A stretch of 64,000 nucleotides of DNA from Mariniblastus sp. (lineage in GTDB: Bacteria > Planctomycetota > Planctomycetia > Pirellulales > Pirellulaceae), in the NCBI GenBank assembly GCA_014237975.1, contig JABACA010000001.1:1-64000 (forward strand), read 5' to 3'. The notes below the pieces were generated by a model. That model was not told where the DNA came from and did not search any database. It was given only the letters and a program-made list of their open reading frames with translations. The position numbers and the translations under genes were made by a program. Position 1 is the first letter of the stretch, and every line of letters begins with the position of its first letter. This document shows positions 1 through 9,261 of the stretch, in pieces.

Positions 1-16
1 TTTCAAGCTGCTGTCT

Positions 17-343
17 TTACCGGTTTTGTAATTTTGCCCCGCCCAGGCCAAACCAGTCGATAATGCCCAATTGCAAGAGTGCCCATATAAGTGGTCCAAG
101 AACCACACAGGCAATGCCGATATAATACCCCCGCATAAAACGCCGGCTTGGCATTTTATTTTTCTCGCCACTGGCTCGCAAATGTCTTCCGACCAGATAG
201 AAAAGAACGCCGAACCCACCCGGTAAAAGTAAAATGATCAACAGGTACTGCACGAAAGAAACGATGCCCGTCCAGTAAGCGAAACTAAAACCAGTGATCT
301 GAATAACAGAGCCTGCACTCCAAATCGCCCAGATTGCACGCAT
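17..343 (-). CDS. Hypothetical membrane protein
   Basis: 108 aa ORF with several hydrophobic segments; co-directional with the next genes. Confidence 0.6.
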   Translation of the reverse strand: MRAIWAIWSAGSVIQITGFSFAYWTGIVSFVQYLLIILLLPGGFGVLFYLVGRHLRASGEKNKMPSRRFMRGYYIGIACVVLGPLIWALLQLGIIDWFGLGGAKLQNR

Positions 344-438
344 CCTGGTTTGGACTGAGATTCCGTGATCCTGGTTCTGATTCGGTGCTTTAATGTTTGC
401 CGTTTTCTTTTCCTGTCTTTGACAAATACGGCCGGCGG

Positions 439-726
439 TTATTCCTGGTCAAACCATTCTTCCTTGATTACTTGGCCATCCTTGAAGTTTGCTTCCATCA
501 TTTCCTGGCCGTTGGTGTGGGTGGCAACAACATGCCCTGAAAACGGTATTTCTGATTTGACCTTGTAAGACTGGCCATTTCGTTCAACCAACTGGTCCAA
601 TTCAATCGTTTCAACGCTTTCGGTTTGCTGTTGCAAAATCGGTTCATTATCAGTGGTTTCCGACGAACATCCCGCCAGCAACGTGATGGCTACGATCGAA
701 AGTAATGCTAACGTTCTGGTTTTCAT
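439..726 (-). CDS. Hypothetical lipoprotein
   Basis: N-terminal signal with lipobox (LLSIVAITLLAGCSS); possible MORN-like 'GHVVATHTNGQEMMEANFKDGQ' segment. Confidence 0.65.
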   Translation of the reverse strand: MKTRTLALLSIVAITLLAGCSSETTDNEPILQQQTESVETIELDQLVERNGQSYKVKSEIPFSGHVVATHTNGQEMMEANFKDGQVIKEEWFDQE

Positions 727-728
727 GT

Positions 729-1289
729 CTAGTCCTTTGTGGCAACGCGTTGAAAGTCGGCCTCGTACTCGAACTGCTTTGACAGTTGCTCTGCGACTAA
801 CTTGGCGACAGCTTCGTTGGCTTCCGACGCTGGAAAGGAAAATTGCACCACGGGCGGACCAGCGTCATTAGAATCGAAGGAAGACGAAATCGTCACGTCA
901 ATTAAGGGTTCGCTGGTTCCTGCCAGTTTTTGCAAAACGTACGTGTATCTAGCGTTGAGGCGTCCGGTGACACGCGATCCCCAGAAATAGCCCGATGAAC
1001 CGGACGCCCCACTATTTCCGGAAACGCCACCCAAAATGATGTCGTTGATTTTCGTTTTCGGCTCCTGTTTTGAGATTTCCTGAAATGAAGCTAACACGAC
1101 GTCTTGTTTGCTAAGTTCATTTACCATCATTGACTCAAGACCCTCGCTCGTCTTGATAATTCGATTAAATCTGTCCACTCTTTTTTTAGTTCGCAAGGCT
1201 TGTTGACGACCCATCACGGCATATCCCAAAAGAAACGATGCAATCGTCGAAATGATGAGTAGTTGCCGGAGGCTGAATCTCAATCTCAT
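729..1289 (-). CDS. Hypothetical membrane-anchored protein
   Basis: N-terminal 'RFSLRQLLIISTIASFLLGYAV' anchor typical of planctomycete hypotheticals; adjacent to the lipoprotein gene. Confidence 0.6.
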   Translation of the reverse strand: MRLRFSLRQLLIISTIASFLLGYAVMGRQQALRTKKRVDRFNRIIKTSEGLESMMVNELSKQDVVLASFQEISKQEPKTKINDIILGGVSGNSGASGSSGYFWGSRVTGRLNARYTYVLQKLAGTSEPLIDVTISSSFDSNDAGPPVVQFSFPASEANEAVAKLVAEQLSKQFEYEADFQRVATKD

Positions 1290-1497
1290 CGGAGCAGTTC
1301 GATTCCAAAATGTCTTGTCGGGGAATTAATTCGAGGTGGCGGTGCTTGTTGGTTTCTTCCAAAAATTTCTCGCCACACCCGATTTATCCCATTTATCTGG
1401 CGGACTTGCCAGTAAATCCAACAAAAAAACCAGCTTCCGCTTGGAAAACTGGTTTGATTCTCTGGCCGACGGACGGCTATCTGGTTGATCTGCTAAG

Positions 1498-1570
<73 letters not shown>

Positions 1571-1688
1571 GTAAAGAACAAAATTCTAACCCATATTTGG
1601 TTTTCGTAAAGAAGTGTTGTACAACGTAAAACGAGAGATGTAATTACCGCCGGGAACTGATCACCGGCCTTTCTTGGAAGCTGACCCA

Positions 1689-2669
1689 ATGAATTCAATC
1701 AAGCGATGGAACCCCCGGCCATTCCTGTTGTTGCTGGCAGGGTTCACCTGGTCCTGCCTGCCGGCGATCCTCTCGGCGCAGGTGGACGACCGAGCCGATA
1801 CCGACGAGGTGTCACTGGTCGTGCTGGGGATCGCGCAGGATGGTGGTTACCCGCAGAGCGGTTGTCGCAAGCCGTGTTGCCAACAGGTCTGGCAGGACGC
1901 CAGTTTGCGGCGGTGGGTCTCCTGTGTCGCCATCGTCGATCATCAAACGGGCCAGCGCTGGATGTTCGATTGCACGCCCGATTTTCGCGATCAGCTCCGC
2001 CTGCTCGATACCTTGGTCTCCGTCGACGAGTCGCCCGGTTTGGCCGGCATCTTTTTGACCCACGCCCACATCGGTCATTACACCGGCTTGATGCACGTCG
2101 GCCACGAAGCGATGGGGGCCAAGAAAATCCCGGTCTACGCGATGCCGCGAATGGAAAAGTTCCTGACGAACCATGGCCCCTGGAGCCAGCTCGTCTCCAA
2201 GCAGAATATCGTGCTCAAGCCGATTCAAGCAGACCGGGCGATCCGTTTGAATGACCGGATCAAGGTGACGCCGTTCCAGGTCCCGCACCGGGATGAATAT
2301 TCCGAGACGGTTGGATTCCGCATTGATACGGCGAATCGATCGGTCGTTTATTTGCCGGATATTGATAAATGGTCCAAATGGAACCGATCGATCGAAGAAT
2401 TGGTCGAATCGGTCGATCTGGCCTACCTGGACGGTACGTTTTTCGATAATGGAGAAATTCCCGGCCGTGATATGGCACAGATTCCTCATCCTTTTGTGCG
2501 AGAGTCGATCCAACAATTTGCCGCCCTCGACGAATCACAACGTAACAAGGTAAGATTTATCCACCTGAATCACACCAATCCCGCCTTGCGGGCGGGCAGC
2601 CCGGCCCAACAACAGATCAAGCGGGCCGGGATGCGGGTGGCCGTTCAGGGTGAGGTGGAACGGTTGTAG
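1689..2669 (+). CDS. MBL-fold metallohydrolase, PqqB-like
   Basis: Signal peptide then 'LGIAQDGGYPQSGCRKPCC', 'GIFLTHAHIGHYTGL', 'YLPDIDKW', 'HLNHTNPAL'. Confidence 0.85.
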   Translation: MNSIKRWNPRPFLLLLAGFTWSCLPAILSAQVDDRADTDEVSLVVLGIAQDGGYPQSGCRKPCCQQVWQDASLRRWVSCVAIVDHQTGQRWMFDCTPDFRDQLRLLDTLVSVDESPGLAGIFLTHAHIGHYTGLMHVGHEAMGAKKIPVYAMPRMEKFLTNHGPWSQLVSKQNIVLKPIQADRAIRLNDRIKVTPFQVPHRDEYSETVGFRIDTANRSVVYLPDIDKWSKWNRSIEELVESVDLAYLDGTFFDNGEIPGRDMAQIPHPFVRESIQQFAALDESQRNKVRFIHLNHTNPALRAGSPAQQQIKRAGMRVAVQGEVERL

Positions 2670-2720
2670 GTCGGCAGGGTGACCTAACAATAAAGGAAAC
2701 ATGGAAGAAATTGGGAGCGA

Positions 2721-3203
2721 TTGATGAATAACGAATTTAAATCGAACCAGGGTGAATCGAACCAGGGTGCGCCGCCGGCAAAAAAAAGCAAGTTAATCTG
2801 GATCTTGCCAATCGGCTGTCTGGGAATTCTGTTGTGTTGTGGCGGCGGATTCGGGTTGCTTGGGTTCTGGGGATACAACCTGGCCTATAACAATGACGGA
2901 TACAACACGGCGATCAATACGATCCAGGAGTCGGCCCAGGTCCAGAAATTGGTCGGATCGCCGGTCGTGATTCAGAGGAATATGGATGTCAAGACTGAGA
3001 ACGAGGGTGCCACGACCCGGTTCATCTACGAAGATACTTTTTCCGGGCCCAACGGATCCGGGACCGCGGAAATCGCGGTTTTGATGGATAATGCAACCCG
3101 GGATTTTACCACCGAATCGATTAAGGTGACGATTGACGGAGAGACGATTAATTTGACGGACGAAGGTGATTTCTCGCTCGATATTGATGACTCGGGAGAA
3201 TAA
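2721..3203 (+). CDS. Coa1-like membrane protein (cytochrome oxidase assembly factor 1 family)
   Basis: TM segment then 'AINTIQESAQVQKLVGSPVVI...FSGPNGSGTAEIAV'; paralogous to 3618..4109. Confidence 0.65.
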   Translation: MMNNEFKSNQGESNQGAPPAKKSKLIWILPIGCLGILLCCGGGFGLLGFWGYNLAYNNDGYNTAINTIQESAQVQKLVGSPVVIQRNMDVKTENEGATTRFIYEDTFSGPNGSGTAEIAVLMDNATRDFTTESIKVTIDGETINLTDEGDFSLDIDDSGE

Positions 3204-3263
3204 ACGCCTCTTTCAAAACAGCCGATCCATTGGCCGGGCAGGCGGATTGCAGCGAAGGGTGAA

Positions 3264-3503
3264 GTGGAGACGTTGATTATTTACATCAAATTGATAGGTC
3301 TAATTCTGCTTGCGATCATAATTCCGCCATTGGCGGTCTTCTTTTGCTCATTCCCGATCCGTGAGAAGTTGAATCAGGTTGTGATCAATTTTTTCCTTTG
3401 GATCTGTTTTCTGATCCCGGGTGTGGTGCATGCGCTGGTGGTCGTATCAAGATACGAAACCGCGCAATGCGGGGCAACGAATACAACCGACCAAATGCTG
3501 TAG
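3264..3503 (+). CDS. YqaE/Pmp3 family membrane protein
   Basis: 'LILLAIIIPPLAVFF...VVINFFLWICFLIPGVVHALVVV' matches the Pmp3 (PF01679) pattern; GTG start. Confidence 0.8.
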   Translation: METLIIYIKLIGLILLAIIIPPLAVFFCSFPIREKLNQVVINFFLWICFLIPGVVHALVVVSRYETAQCGATNTTDQML

Positions 3504-3617
3504 TTCAAATTAGAAAAAAGAACAGAAGCGGGACGGAACAATGAACAAGTCAGACGATGGTAGGTCGGCAAAGCGTCACAACAACAGTACCAGCAACCAG
3601 GAAATTGGGAGCCATGG

Positions 3618-4109
3618 ATGAATGCCGAATTTGAAGACCAGCCTGGAGAGTCAAGCCAGACAGTGGTGCCCGCTAAAAGAAGCAAGTTGATCTGGATCTT
3701 GCCGATTGGTTGTCTCGGCATTCTGTTGTGCTGTGGCGGCGGATTCGGATTACTTGGTTACTGGGGATACAACGTTTTTTATGACAACCCAGCGTACAAG
3801 TCGGCACTGAACACGATCCAGGAATCAGCACAAGTTCAGGAATTGATCGGCTCACCCGTCCTCCTTACGGGGCTGACCCCGATGGAGGGTGAAGCGAATG
3901 CCGGCGAGGCTGCCTGGATCAAGTACGCCCCTTCCTTTTCAGGCCCCAATGGATCTGCGACGGCGGATATCCTGGTTGTGGTGGATAATGCAACCGGAGA
4001 ATTTGCCATCGAATCGATCATCGTCACGATTAATGGCGAGACGATTGATTTAACGGAGGAAGGTGATTTCTCTCTGAATATTGATGACTCGGGTAATTCG
4101 GACGAATAG
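3618..4109 (+). CDS. Coa1-like membrane protein, paralogue
   Basis: N-terminal TM region nearly identical to 2721..3203; 'ALNTIQESAQVQELIGSPV...FSGPNGSATADI'. Confidence 0.65.
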   Translation: MNAEFEDQPGESSQTVVPAKRSKLIWILPIGCLGILLCCGGGFGLLGYWGYNVFYDNPAYKSALNTIQESAQVQELIGSPVLLTGLTPMEGEANAGEAAWIKYAPSFSGPNGSATADILVVVDNATGEFAIESIIVTINGETIDLTEEGDFSLNIDDSGNSDE

Positions 4110-4216
4110 GTGGCGGTGAATCAGGCAGGCGTCTGTTTGCGATATAAGTGATTGATACAATGGCTCGATTGGCGACCGACTGAAATTATCTGTATTTTTT
4201 TAAAAGGAACAACTTG

Positions 4217-4726
4217 ATGGCTTCGATTACGCTTAAAGGCAATCCAATCAATACGTGCGGCGATTTGCCGGCCGTTGGCTCGGCGGCACCTCCGTTTTCG
4301 TTGACGGGAGCCGATTTGGGCGACGTGTCCCTGGACCAGTTCGCCGGTAAAAGTGTGATCTTGAGCATCGTTCCCAGTTTCGATACGCCCGTATGTGCCA
4401 GCTCGGTACGCAAGTTCAATGAAGCGGTCGGGGCCAATCAGAACGCTGTCGTGGTGAATGTGTCGATGGATTTACCATTTGCTCAAAAACGTTTCTGTGA
4501 AGGGGAAGGTTTACAGCATGTCGTCAATCTCTCCACGTTTCGCTCCAATGACTTTGGCGACCACTACGGGATGACGATTGTCGATGGCCCGTTGGCTGGG
4601 TTGCTGGGGCGGGCCATCGTGGTCATTAATGGGGAAGGTCTTGTCGCTTACACCGAGTTGGTGCCAGAAATTGCCCAGGAGCCGGATTACGATAAGGCGT
4701 TGGCAGCCGTCAGCCAGACTGCCTAG
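4217..4726 (+). CDS. tpx: Thiol peroxidase
   Basis: 'SITLKGNPINTCGDLPAVGSAAPPFSL...GKSVILSIVPSFDTPVCASSVRKFN', catalytic Cys context of Tpx. Confidence 0.93.
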   Translation: MASITLKGNPINTCGDLPAVGSAAPPFSLTGADLGDVSLDQFAGKSVILSIVPSFDTPVCASSVRKFNEAVGANQNAVVVNVSMDLPFAQKRFCEGEGLQHVVNLSTFRSNDFGDHYGMTIVDGPLAGLLGRAIVVINGEGLVAYTELVPEIAQEPDYDKALAAVSQTA

Positions 4727-4907
4727 AGCAAGGCGACACCTCGACCGCCACACAACGATACGATTGCGGTTGTTCAAAGTCGCGTCGTGTCGTTCATTAA
4801 CAGTGTGTGAATCAACACAGTTTTGCTGGCAAATTTGAGTTGTTTTGTTTGCCATCCAATAAAACTGCGATAAACTGAACCTAGTCAGACGGCCGTTACG
4901 TTCGGAG

Positions 4908-7703
4908 TTGAATTTGTCTAGTAGGAATCCGCAGGACACAGGCCAACGTCGGTCTGCGCGGCGCCATGATCAGCGATCCGAAGATCTCATCCCGATGTTG
5001 TTGGAGCTGGTCAACGATCTGGTCCTCTCGTTGTCGATCGATGCGAAAGAGCTGCTTTATATCAATCAAGCAGGAGAGTCAATTTATGGGCTCCCCCTGA
5101 AAGAGCTGGAAACGGCGCCGCAGTTATGGTTGGACATGATTCACCCTAACGACCAGGCGGTTCTCAAAGATCTCTTGTCTCGTATTGGTGATGATACCCA
5201 TTTTGAACTGGAATTTCGTGTTCTGCGGCGGGACGGTACACAGCGTTGGTTGCAGGGCGGATTCCGGTTGATACTGGATGCCCAGGGTGAGCCATGTGCC
5301 ATTGGGGCAATTGCCAAGGATGTAACCAGTCGCGTCAATACGGAACGCAAACTGGAAGTCTCCAAAGCGATTTATCATTCTCTTGTAGAGAGCTTGCCAA
5401 TTAATGTTTTTCGCAAGGACCAGTTGGGCCGACTGGTCTTTTGTAATAACCGGTACTGTGAAACCCTGGGACGCTCGCTTGATGATTTGATTGGCAAAAC
5501 GGATTACGATTTATTCGATGCGCCATTGGCTGAGAAATACAAGAAGGATGATCTTTGGGTTCTGCAAACGGGCTTGCCTTTTCATGATATCGAATACCAC
5601 CCGAAAGGCGAGAATGAGTATTTGTATGTCGAGGTTCTGAAATCGGCTGTCACCGATGCCGAGGGAACGCGAATTGGCATCCAAGGCATGTTTTGGGATG
5701 TCACCGACCGGAAGAAAGCCGAACTGGCGTTGCAGGAAGCTAAAGAGATGGCCGAAGCCGCCAGTCAGGCGAAGAGTGACTTCCTGGCCAATGTAAGTCA
5801 CGAAATTCGTACCCCCATGAACGCCATTATCGGGATTACCGATTTTCTGCTGGACTCCGAACAAAAACCAAAGGATGCCGAGTACTTGGAAATAGTTCAA
5901 CAATCCAGTCATGCATTGTTGAACTTGATTGATGAAATTTTAGACTTCTCGAAAATCGAGGCTGGCAAGTTGATCTTGCGCAATGCCTGGTTTGATTTGC
6001 GAGATGGGCTTGGAGATACGCTTCGGACACTTGCGTTTCGCGCCCAATATAATGGCCTGGATCTGATTTTTGATGTTGACCCTTCGGTCCCGATTCAAAT
6101 TCTCGCCGACCCGGATCGGCTAAGACAAGTCTTCGTAAATCTCGTTGGCAACGCGATCAAGTTTACAGAGAGCGGGGAAATCGTCGTCAGCGTGAACTGT
6201 TGCAAGCGCGAGGACAACCAGGTGGAATTGCAGTTTGTTGTAAGCGACAGCGGAATTGGTATTTCCGAAGACAAGATCAAAACGATTTTCCATGAATTTG
6301 AACAGGTTGATAGCTCGATTACACGAAAATATGGTGGTACCGGACTTGGATTGTCGATAGCCAAACGGTTAGTTTCGTTGATGGGCGGCGAATTAGACGC
6401 CACGAGCGCGATCGGGGAAGGTAGCCAGTTTTTCTTCAATCTTGTAACTCAATACAGGGATGGCAACGAACCGAACGATTCTGTTTTTCCGTTAAACGGC
6501 CACTCTGTTTTAGTGGCAGTCGGGAATGAAACCCAATCCAGGAATCTGGAAAAGATCCTCAAGGCTTGGGGAATGATTACCGTTAATGCGAATGACGAAC
6601 GCAGTGCTATTGGGACCCTGAGGCAATTTACGGCTTCCCAGCAGCCGATTGAATTGGTTTTGACCGAGGCAGGGGATGAACAGATGCACCGGGAAATGGA
6701 TGGTCTGTCGTTGGTCGAGCAAGCCAAACAGGATCCGGCCATCGTTTCTCCAGGTTTTGTTGTTTTGGCGCGTGGCAGTCGACTCGCAGATTTAAGGAAG
6801 AGCTATACTGGCGAAGAATATTTTGCCATGAGGCCAGTCAAACACACCGAATTGTCCCAAACCTTGTTGTTTGCTCTCAAGTTAATCGAAGCGCCAAAAA
6901 CGGAAGCCACGGCGGAGTTGGCAAATTCGGCACCGTTAAGAATCCTTTTGGCCGAAGACAACTTGGTAAATCAAAAACTGGCGGTGGGACTGCTTGAGAA
7001 GTATGGACACACGGTTTCAGTTGCGGCCAATGGGAAATTGGCGGTAGATGCCTATTCTTCCGAGAGATTCGACTTGGTACTCATGGACATTCAAATGCCG
7101 GAAATGGATGGCATTTCTGCTACCCGTGAAATCCGAAAATTGGAATCGATCAACGGATTTCGTACTCCCATTATTGCCATGACGGCCCATGCGATGCCGT
7201 CCGATCGAGAACGATGTGTAGCAGCTGGAATGGATGAATACATGGCAAAGCCAATCCGCGGCAGGAAATTGATACAGATGATCGATGAAATTGTCGGGTG
7301 TCAGTCGAGTGACTCAATTGATCTGGAGACAGAAATACAGTCGCTGCGATTGGGTTTTTCTGGGCAGGTTGATTGGGATCACGCGATTAATACGGTGGGT
7401 GGCGATCTTCAGTTATTGAGTGAGTTGATCAGGGTTTTTTCCCATGAGCGCGAAGTGATGCTGAATGATATCGAAAAATCGATTGATAAACATGATCCTC
7501 AGGAATTGCGGCGCGCGTCCCATTCGTTCAAGGGAGCATTGAGACACTTGGGTGCGAAAACGGCCGGAGATATTGCGCAATGCATGGAAGATTTAGGCGA
7601 CGGGAATTGGTTGGCGGCTGCTGATTTGTTGAACGAATTGCGAACCTGTTCGCTAGAGTTAACGGTCGAGTTGGAACGTTTTAAACCAGGCGCGCAATCG
7701 TAG
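4908..7703 (+). CDS. Hybrid sensor histidine kinase (PAS-PAS-HisKA-HATPase-REC-like-REC-Hpt)
   Basis: 'SHEIRTPMNAIIG', 'KYGGTGLGLSIAKRLV', REC 'DLVLMDIQMPEMDG', Hpt 'ASHSFKGALRHLGA'; start uncertain (TTG 4908 or ATG 4995). Confidence 0.93.
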   Translation: MNLSSRNPQDTGQRRSARRHDQRSEDLIPMLLELVNDLVLSLSIDAKELLYINQAGESIYGLPLKELETAPQLWLDMIHPNDQAVLKDLLSRIGDDTHFELEFRVLRRDGTQRWLQGGFRLILDAQGEPCAIGAIAKDVTSRVNTERKLEVSKAIYHSLVESLPINVFRKDQLGRLVFCNNRYCETLGRSLDDLIGKTDYDLFDAPLAEKYKKDDLWVLQTGLPFHDIEYHPKGENEYLYVEVLKSAVTDAEGTRIGIQGMFWDVTDRKKAELALQEAKEMAEAASQAKSDFLANVSHEIRTPMNAIIGITDFLLDSEQKPKDAEYLEIVQQSSHALLNLIDEILDFSKIEAGKLILRNAWFDLRDGLGDTLRTLAFRAQYNGLDLIFDVDPSVPIQILADPDRLRQVFVNLVGNAIKFTESGEIVVSVNCCKREDNQVELQFVVSDSGIGISEDKIKTIFHEFEQVDSSITRKYGGTGLGLSIAKRLVSLMGGELDATSAIGEGSQFFFNLVTQYRDGNEPNDSVFPLNGHSVLVAVGNETQSRNLEKILKAWGMITVNANDERSAIGTLRQFTASQQPIELVLTEAGDEQMHREMDGLSLVEQAKQDPAIVSPGFVVLARGSRLADLRKSYTGEEYFAMRPVKHTELSQTLLFALKLIEAPKTEATAELANSAPLRILLAEDNLVNQKLAVGLLEKYGHTVSVAANGKLAVDAYSSERFDLVLMDIQMPEMDGISATREIRKLESINGFRTPIIAMTAHAMPSDRERCVAAGMDEYMAKPIRGRKLIQMIDEIVGCQSSDSIDLETEIQSLRLGFSGQVDWDHAINTVGGDLQLLSELIRVFSHEREVMLNDIEKSIDKHDPQELRRASHSFKGALRHLGAKTAGDIAQCMEDLGDGNWLAAADLLNELRTCSLELTVELERFKPGAQS

Positions 7704-7804
7704 TATTCCTGCATTTGCTGATCCGCTTGGCTGCGAGTTGATGCTGGGCAGCTTCATCACGCTCATCTATCGCGCAATGACACGTGGATCGGTTTCAATA
7801 CCAT

Positions 7805-7841
7805 AAGAAAAAAGGGCTCAACTCGTTGGAATTGGCCCTTG
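7805..7841 (-). terminator. Intrinsic terminator, possibly bidirectional
   Basis: Minus strand AAGGGC-CAA...TTG-A-GCCCTT followed by a T-run, downstream of the 7894..9102 gene. Confidence 0.65.
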
Positions 7842-7893
7842 GTTTATCGCTTCGATCGTTACTGCCCTTTCGGGCGAGATGCTTCTGGTTGCC

Positions 7894-9102
7894 CTATCGC
7901 TGGTTAGGTGCCATATCCGGCCGCCGGTTAACTTGGGGCGCTGGCTTGAGCTGTGGCGCAGGCAGCATGGGAGGTTGAGATTTCATGGCATGTTGCAGAT
8001 GCAACTCTGCCCGCAGGGCGGCGTTCTGTTCACGAAGCTCGGACATCCGTTGCATCATTTCAACATGCCGCTCGGTCGCAGCCAGGGCAACTTTTAATTC
8101 TGCGTTTTCCACTCGCAACTCTAAAAGTTCTTCCATATATTGCATCCGCTGATGTTCCGCAACGGCCGCCTGTTCCGAGAAACTTGCCAACATGACATTG
8201 GAACTCATGGGCGTTTCGCAGCGCGGTTCGTTACAGCAACCGGCTTGGCAATTTTTCATCGGGCAATGGAAACAGGGGGCTGGCTGTGTCAGGCTGGCAG
8301 GGCAGTGGTTCCCGGTTTCTGTGACCATTTGGAAGGGCGGCGTGGCAAAATCCGTGCCGGGGAAAAAAACGAATCCGCTTTCAGAATTGCAACATCCCTT
8401 GGCCGCGTCACAACATCCCTTGGCCGAATCGCAACATCCCTTGGCCGAATCGCAACATCCCTTGGCCGCGTCACAACATCCCTTGGCCGCGTCACAACAT
8501 CCCTTGGCCGCGTCACAACAACCCTTGGCCGCGTCACAACAACCCTTGGCCGCGTCACAACACTTGCCACCCGTGACGCAGCTTTGGTTGGGTGAGACTG
8601 GCGATTCGGGTCGGGCACAACAACCACCTCCGGCCGCTGCCTGGCAACATTTTGGAGCATCGTCCAATGCAGATGTGGTAAAGCTGGCCGTGCGAACCTG
8701 GCCATCATTGTTCAGAGAAGATTCCTGATGGTCCGAAAACTGGAGGCGTATTCCATTTTCAACCTCCCCTTTCGGTTTCTTCTGGAAGAGGTTTTTCAGT
8801 AACGGCAGGCTGGACAGGATGTTGCTACCGTCTATTTCAATTTCTACTCTTATCTCGTTTTCGTGTTTGCCTTCCTCGTCTTTCTCGGCCGACGGGTCGG
8901 TAGTGGCCGAAGCTTCCAATTTGACCATTTTGAACAATCCATGTTGCCATTGGACTTTCTTGACAGCCGCTGTTTCGGCGTCCGTTGCCGGGCAATTAGC
9001 GCGAGCCGGACAAGCATCTTTGTTTTGTGCCTTGGCAACGCCAACAACCAGAGTGGTTGCGCAGATTGCCGTGATCGCCAGAATTGACATTAAACGGATC
9101 AT
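7894..9102 (-). CDS. Secreted Cys-rich repeat protein with C-terminal coiled coil
   Basis: Signal peptide; eight CCD(A/S)AKG repeats; C-terminal Glu/Leu-rich helix (EELLELRVENAELKVALAATERHVEMMQRM). Confidence 0.8.
   Translation of the reverse strand: MIRLMSILAITAICATTLVVGVAKAQNKDACPARANCPATDAETAAVKKVQWQHGLFKMVKLEASATTDPSAEKDEEGKHENEIRVEIEIDGSNILSSLPLLKNLFQKKPKGEVENGIRLQFSDHQESSLNNDGQVRTASFTTSALDDAPKCCQAAAGGGCCARPESPVSPNQSCVTGGKCCDAAKGCCDAAKGCCDAAKGCCDAAKGCCDAAKGCCDSAKGCCDSAKGCCDAAKGCCNSESGFVFFPGTDFATPPFQMVTETGNHCPASLTQPAPCFHCPMKNCQAGCCNEPRCETPMSSNVMLASFSEQAAVAEHQRMQYMEELLELRVENAELKVALAATERHVEMMQRMSELREQNAALRAELHLQHAMKSQPPMLPAPQLKPAPQVNRRPDMAPNQR
8390..8557. repeat. 21-bp tandem repeat, 8 units
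   Basis: caacatcccttggccgcgtca with variants (gaatcg ending; caacaa start), in frame with the minus-strand CDS. Confidence 0.97.
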
Positions 9103-9261
9103 GTTGGTCTCCCGTATAGATTGACAGTTGGACCGCTAAAGAGGGTTCGTGGCAAGCTATAGAGAAGAATGGTAGGGGGAGCAAGTCCGATTTCGCATGC
9201 CATCATGCTGGCCAGGTATCGAACCACGTTCCCGGCCGCTCCGGAGACGGGGTGTCGCCTG

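Noticed and set aside
1812-2516. 234 aa minus-strand ORF
   Set aside because: Antisense shadow of the PqqB-like MBL gene; no signal of a known family.
8140-8728. Plus-strand and alternate-frame ORFs over the CCDAAKG repeat
   Set aside because: Shadow ORFs produced by a 21-bp (3n) repeat that keeps all frames open.
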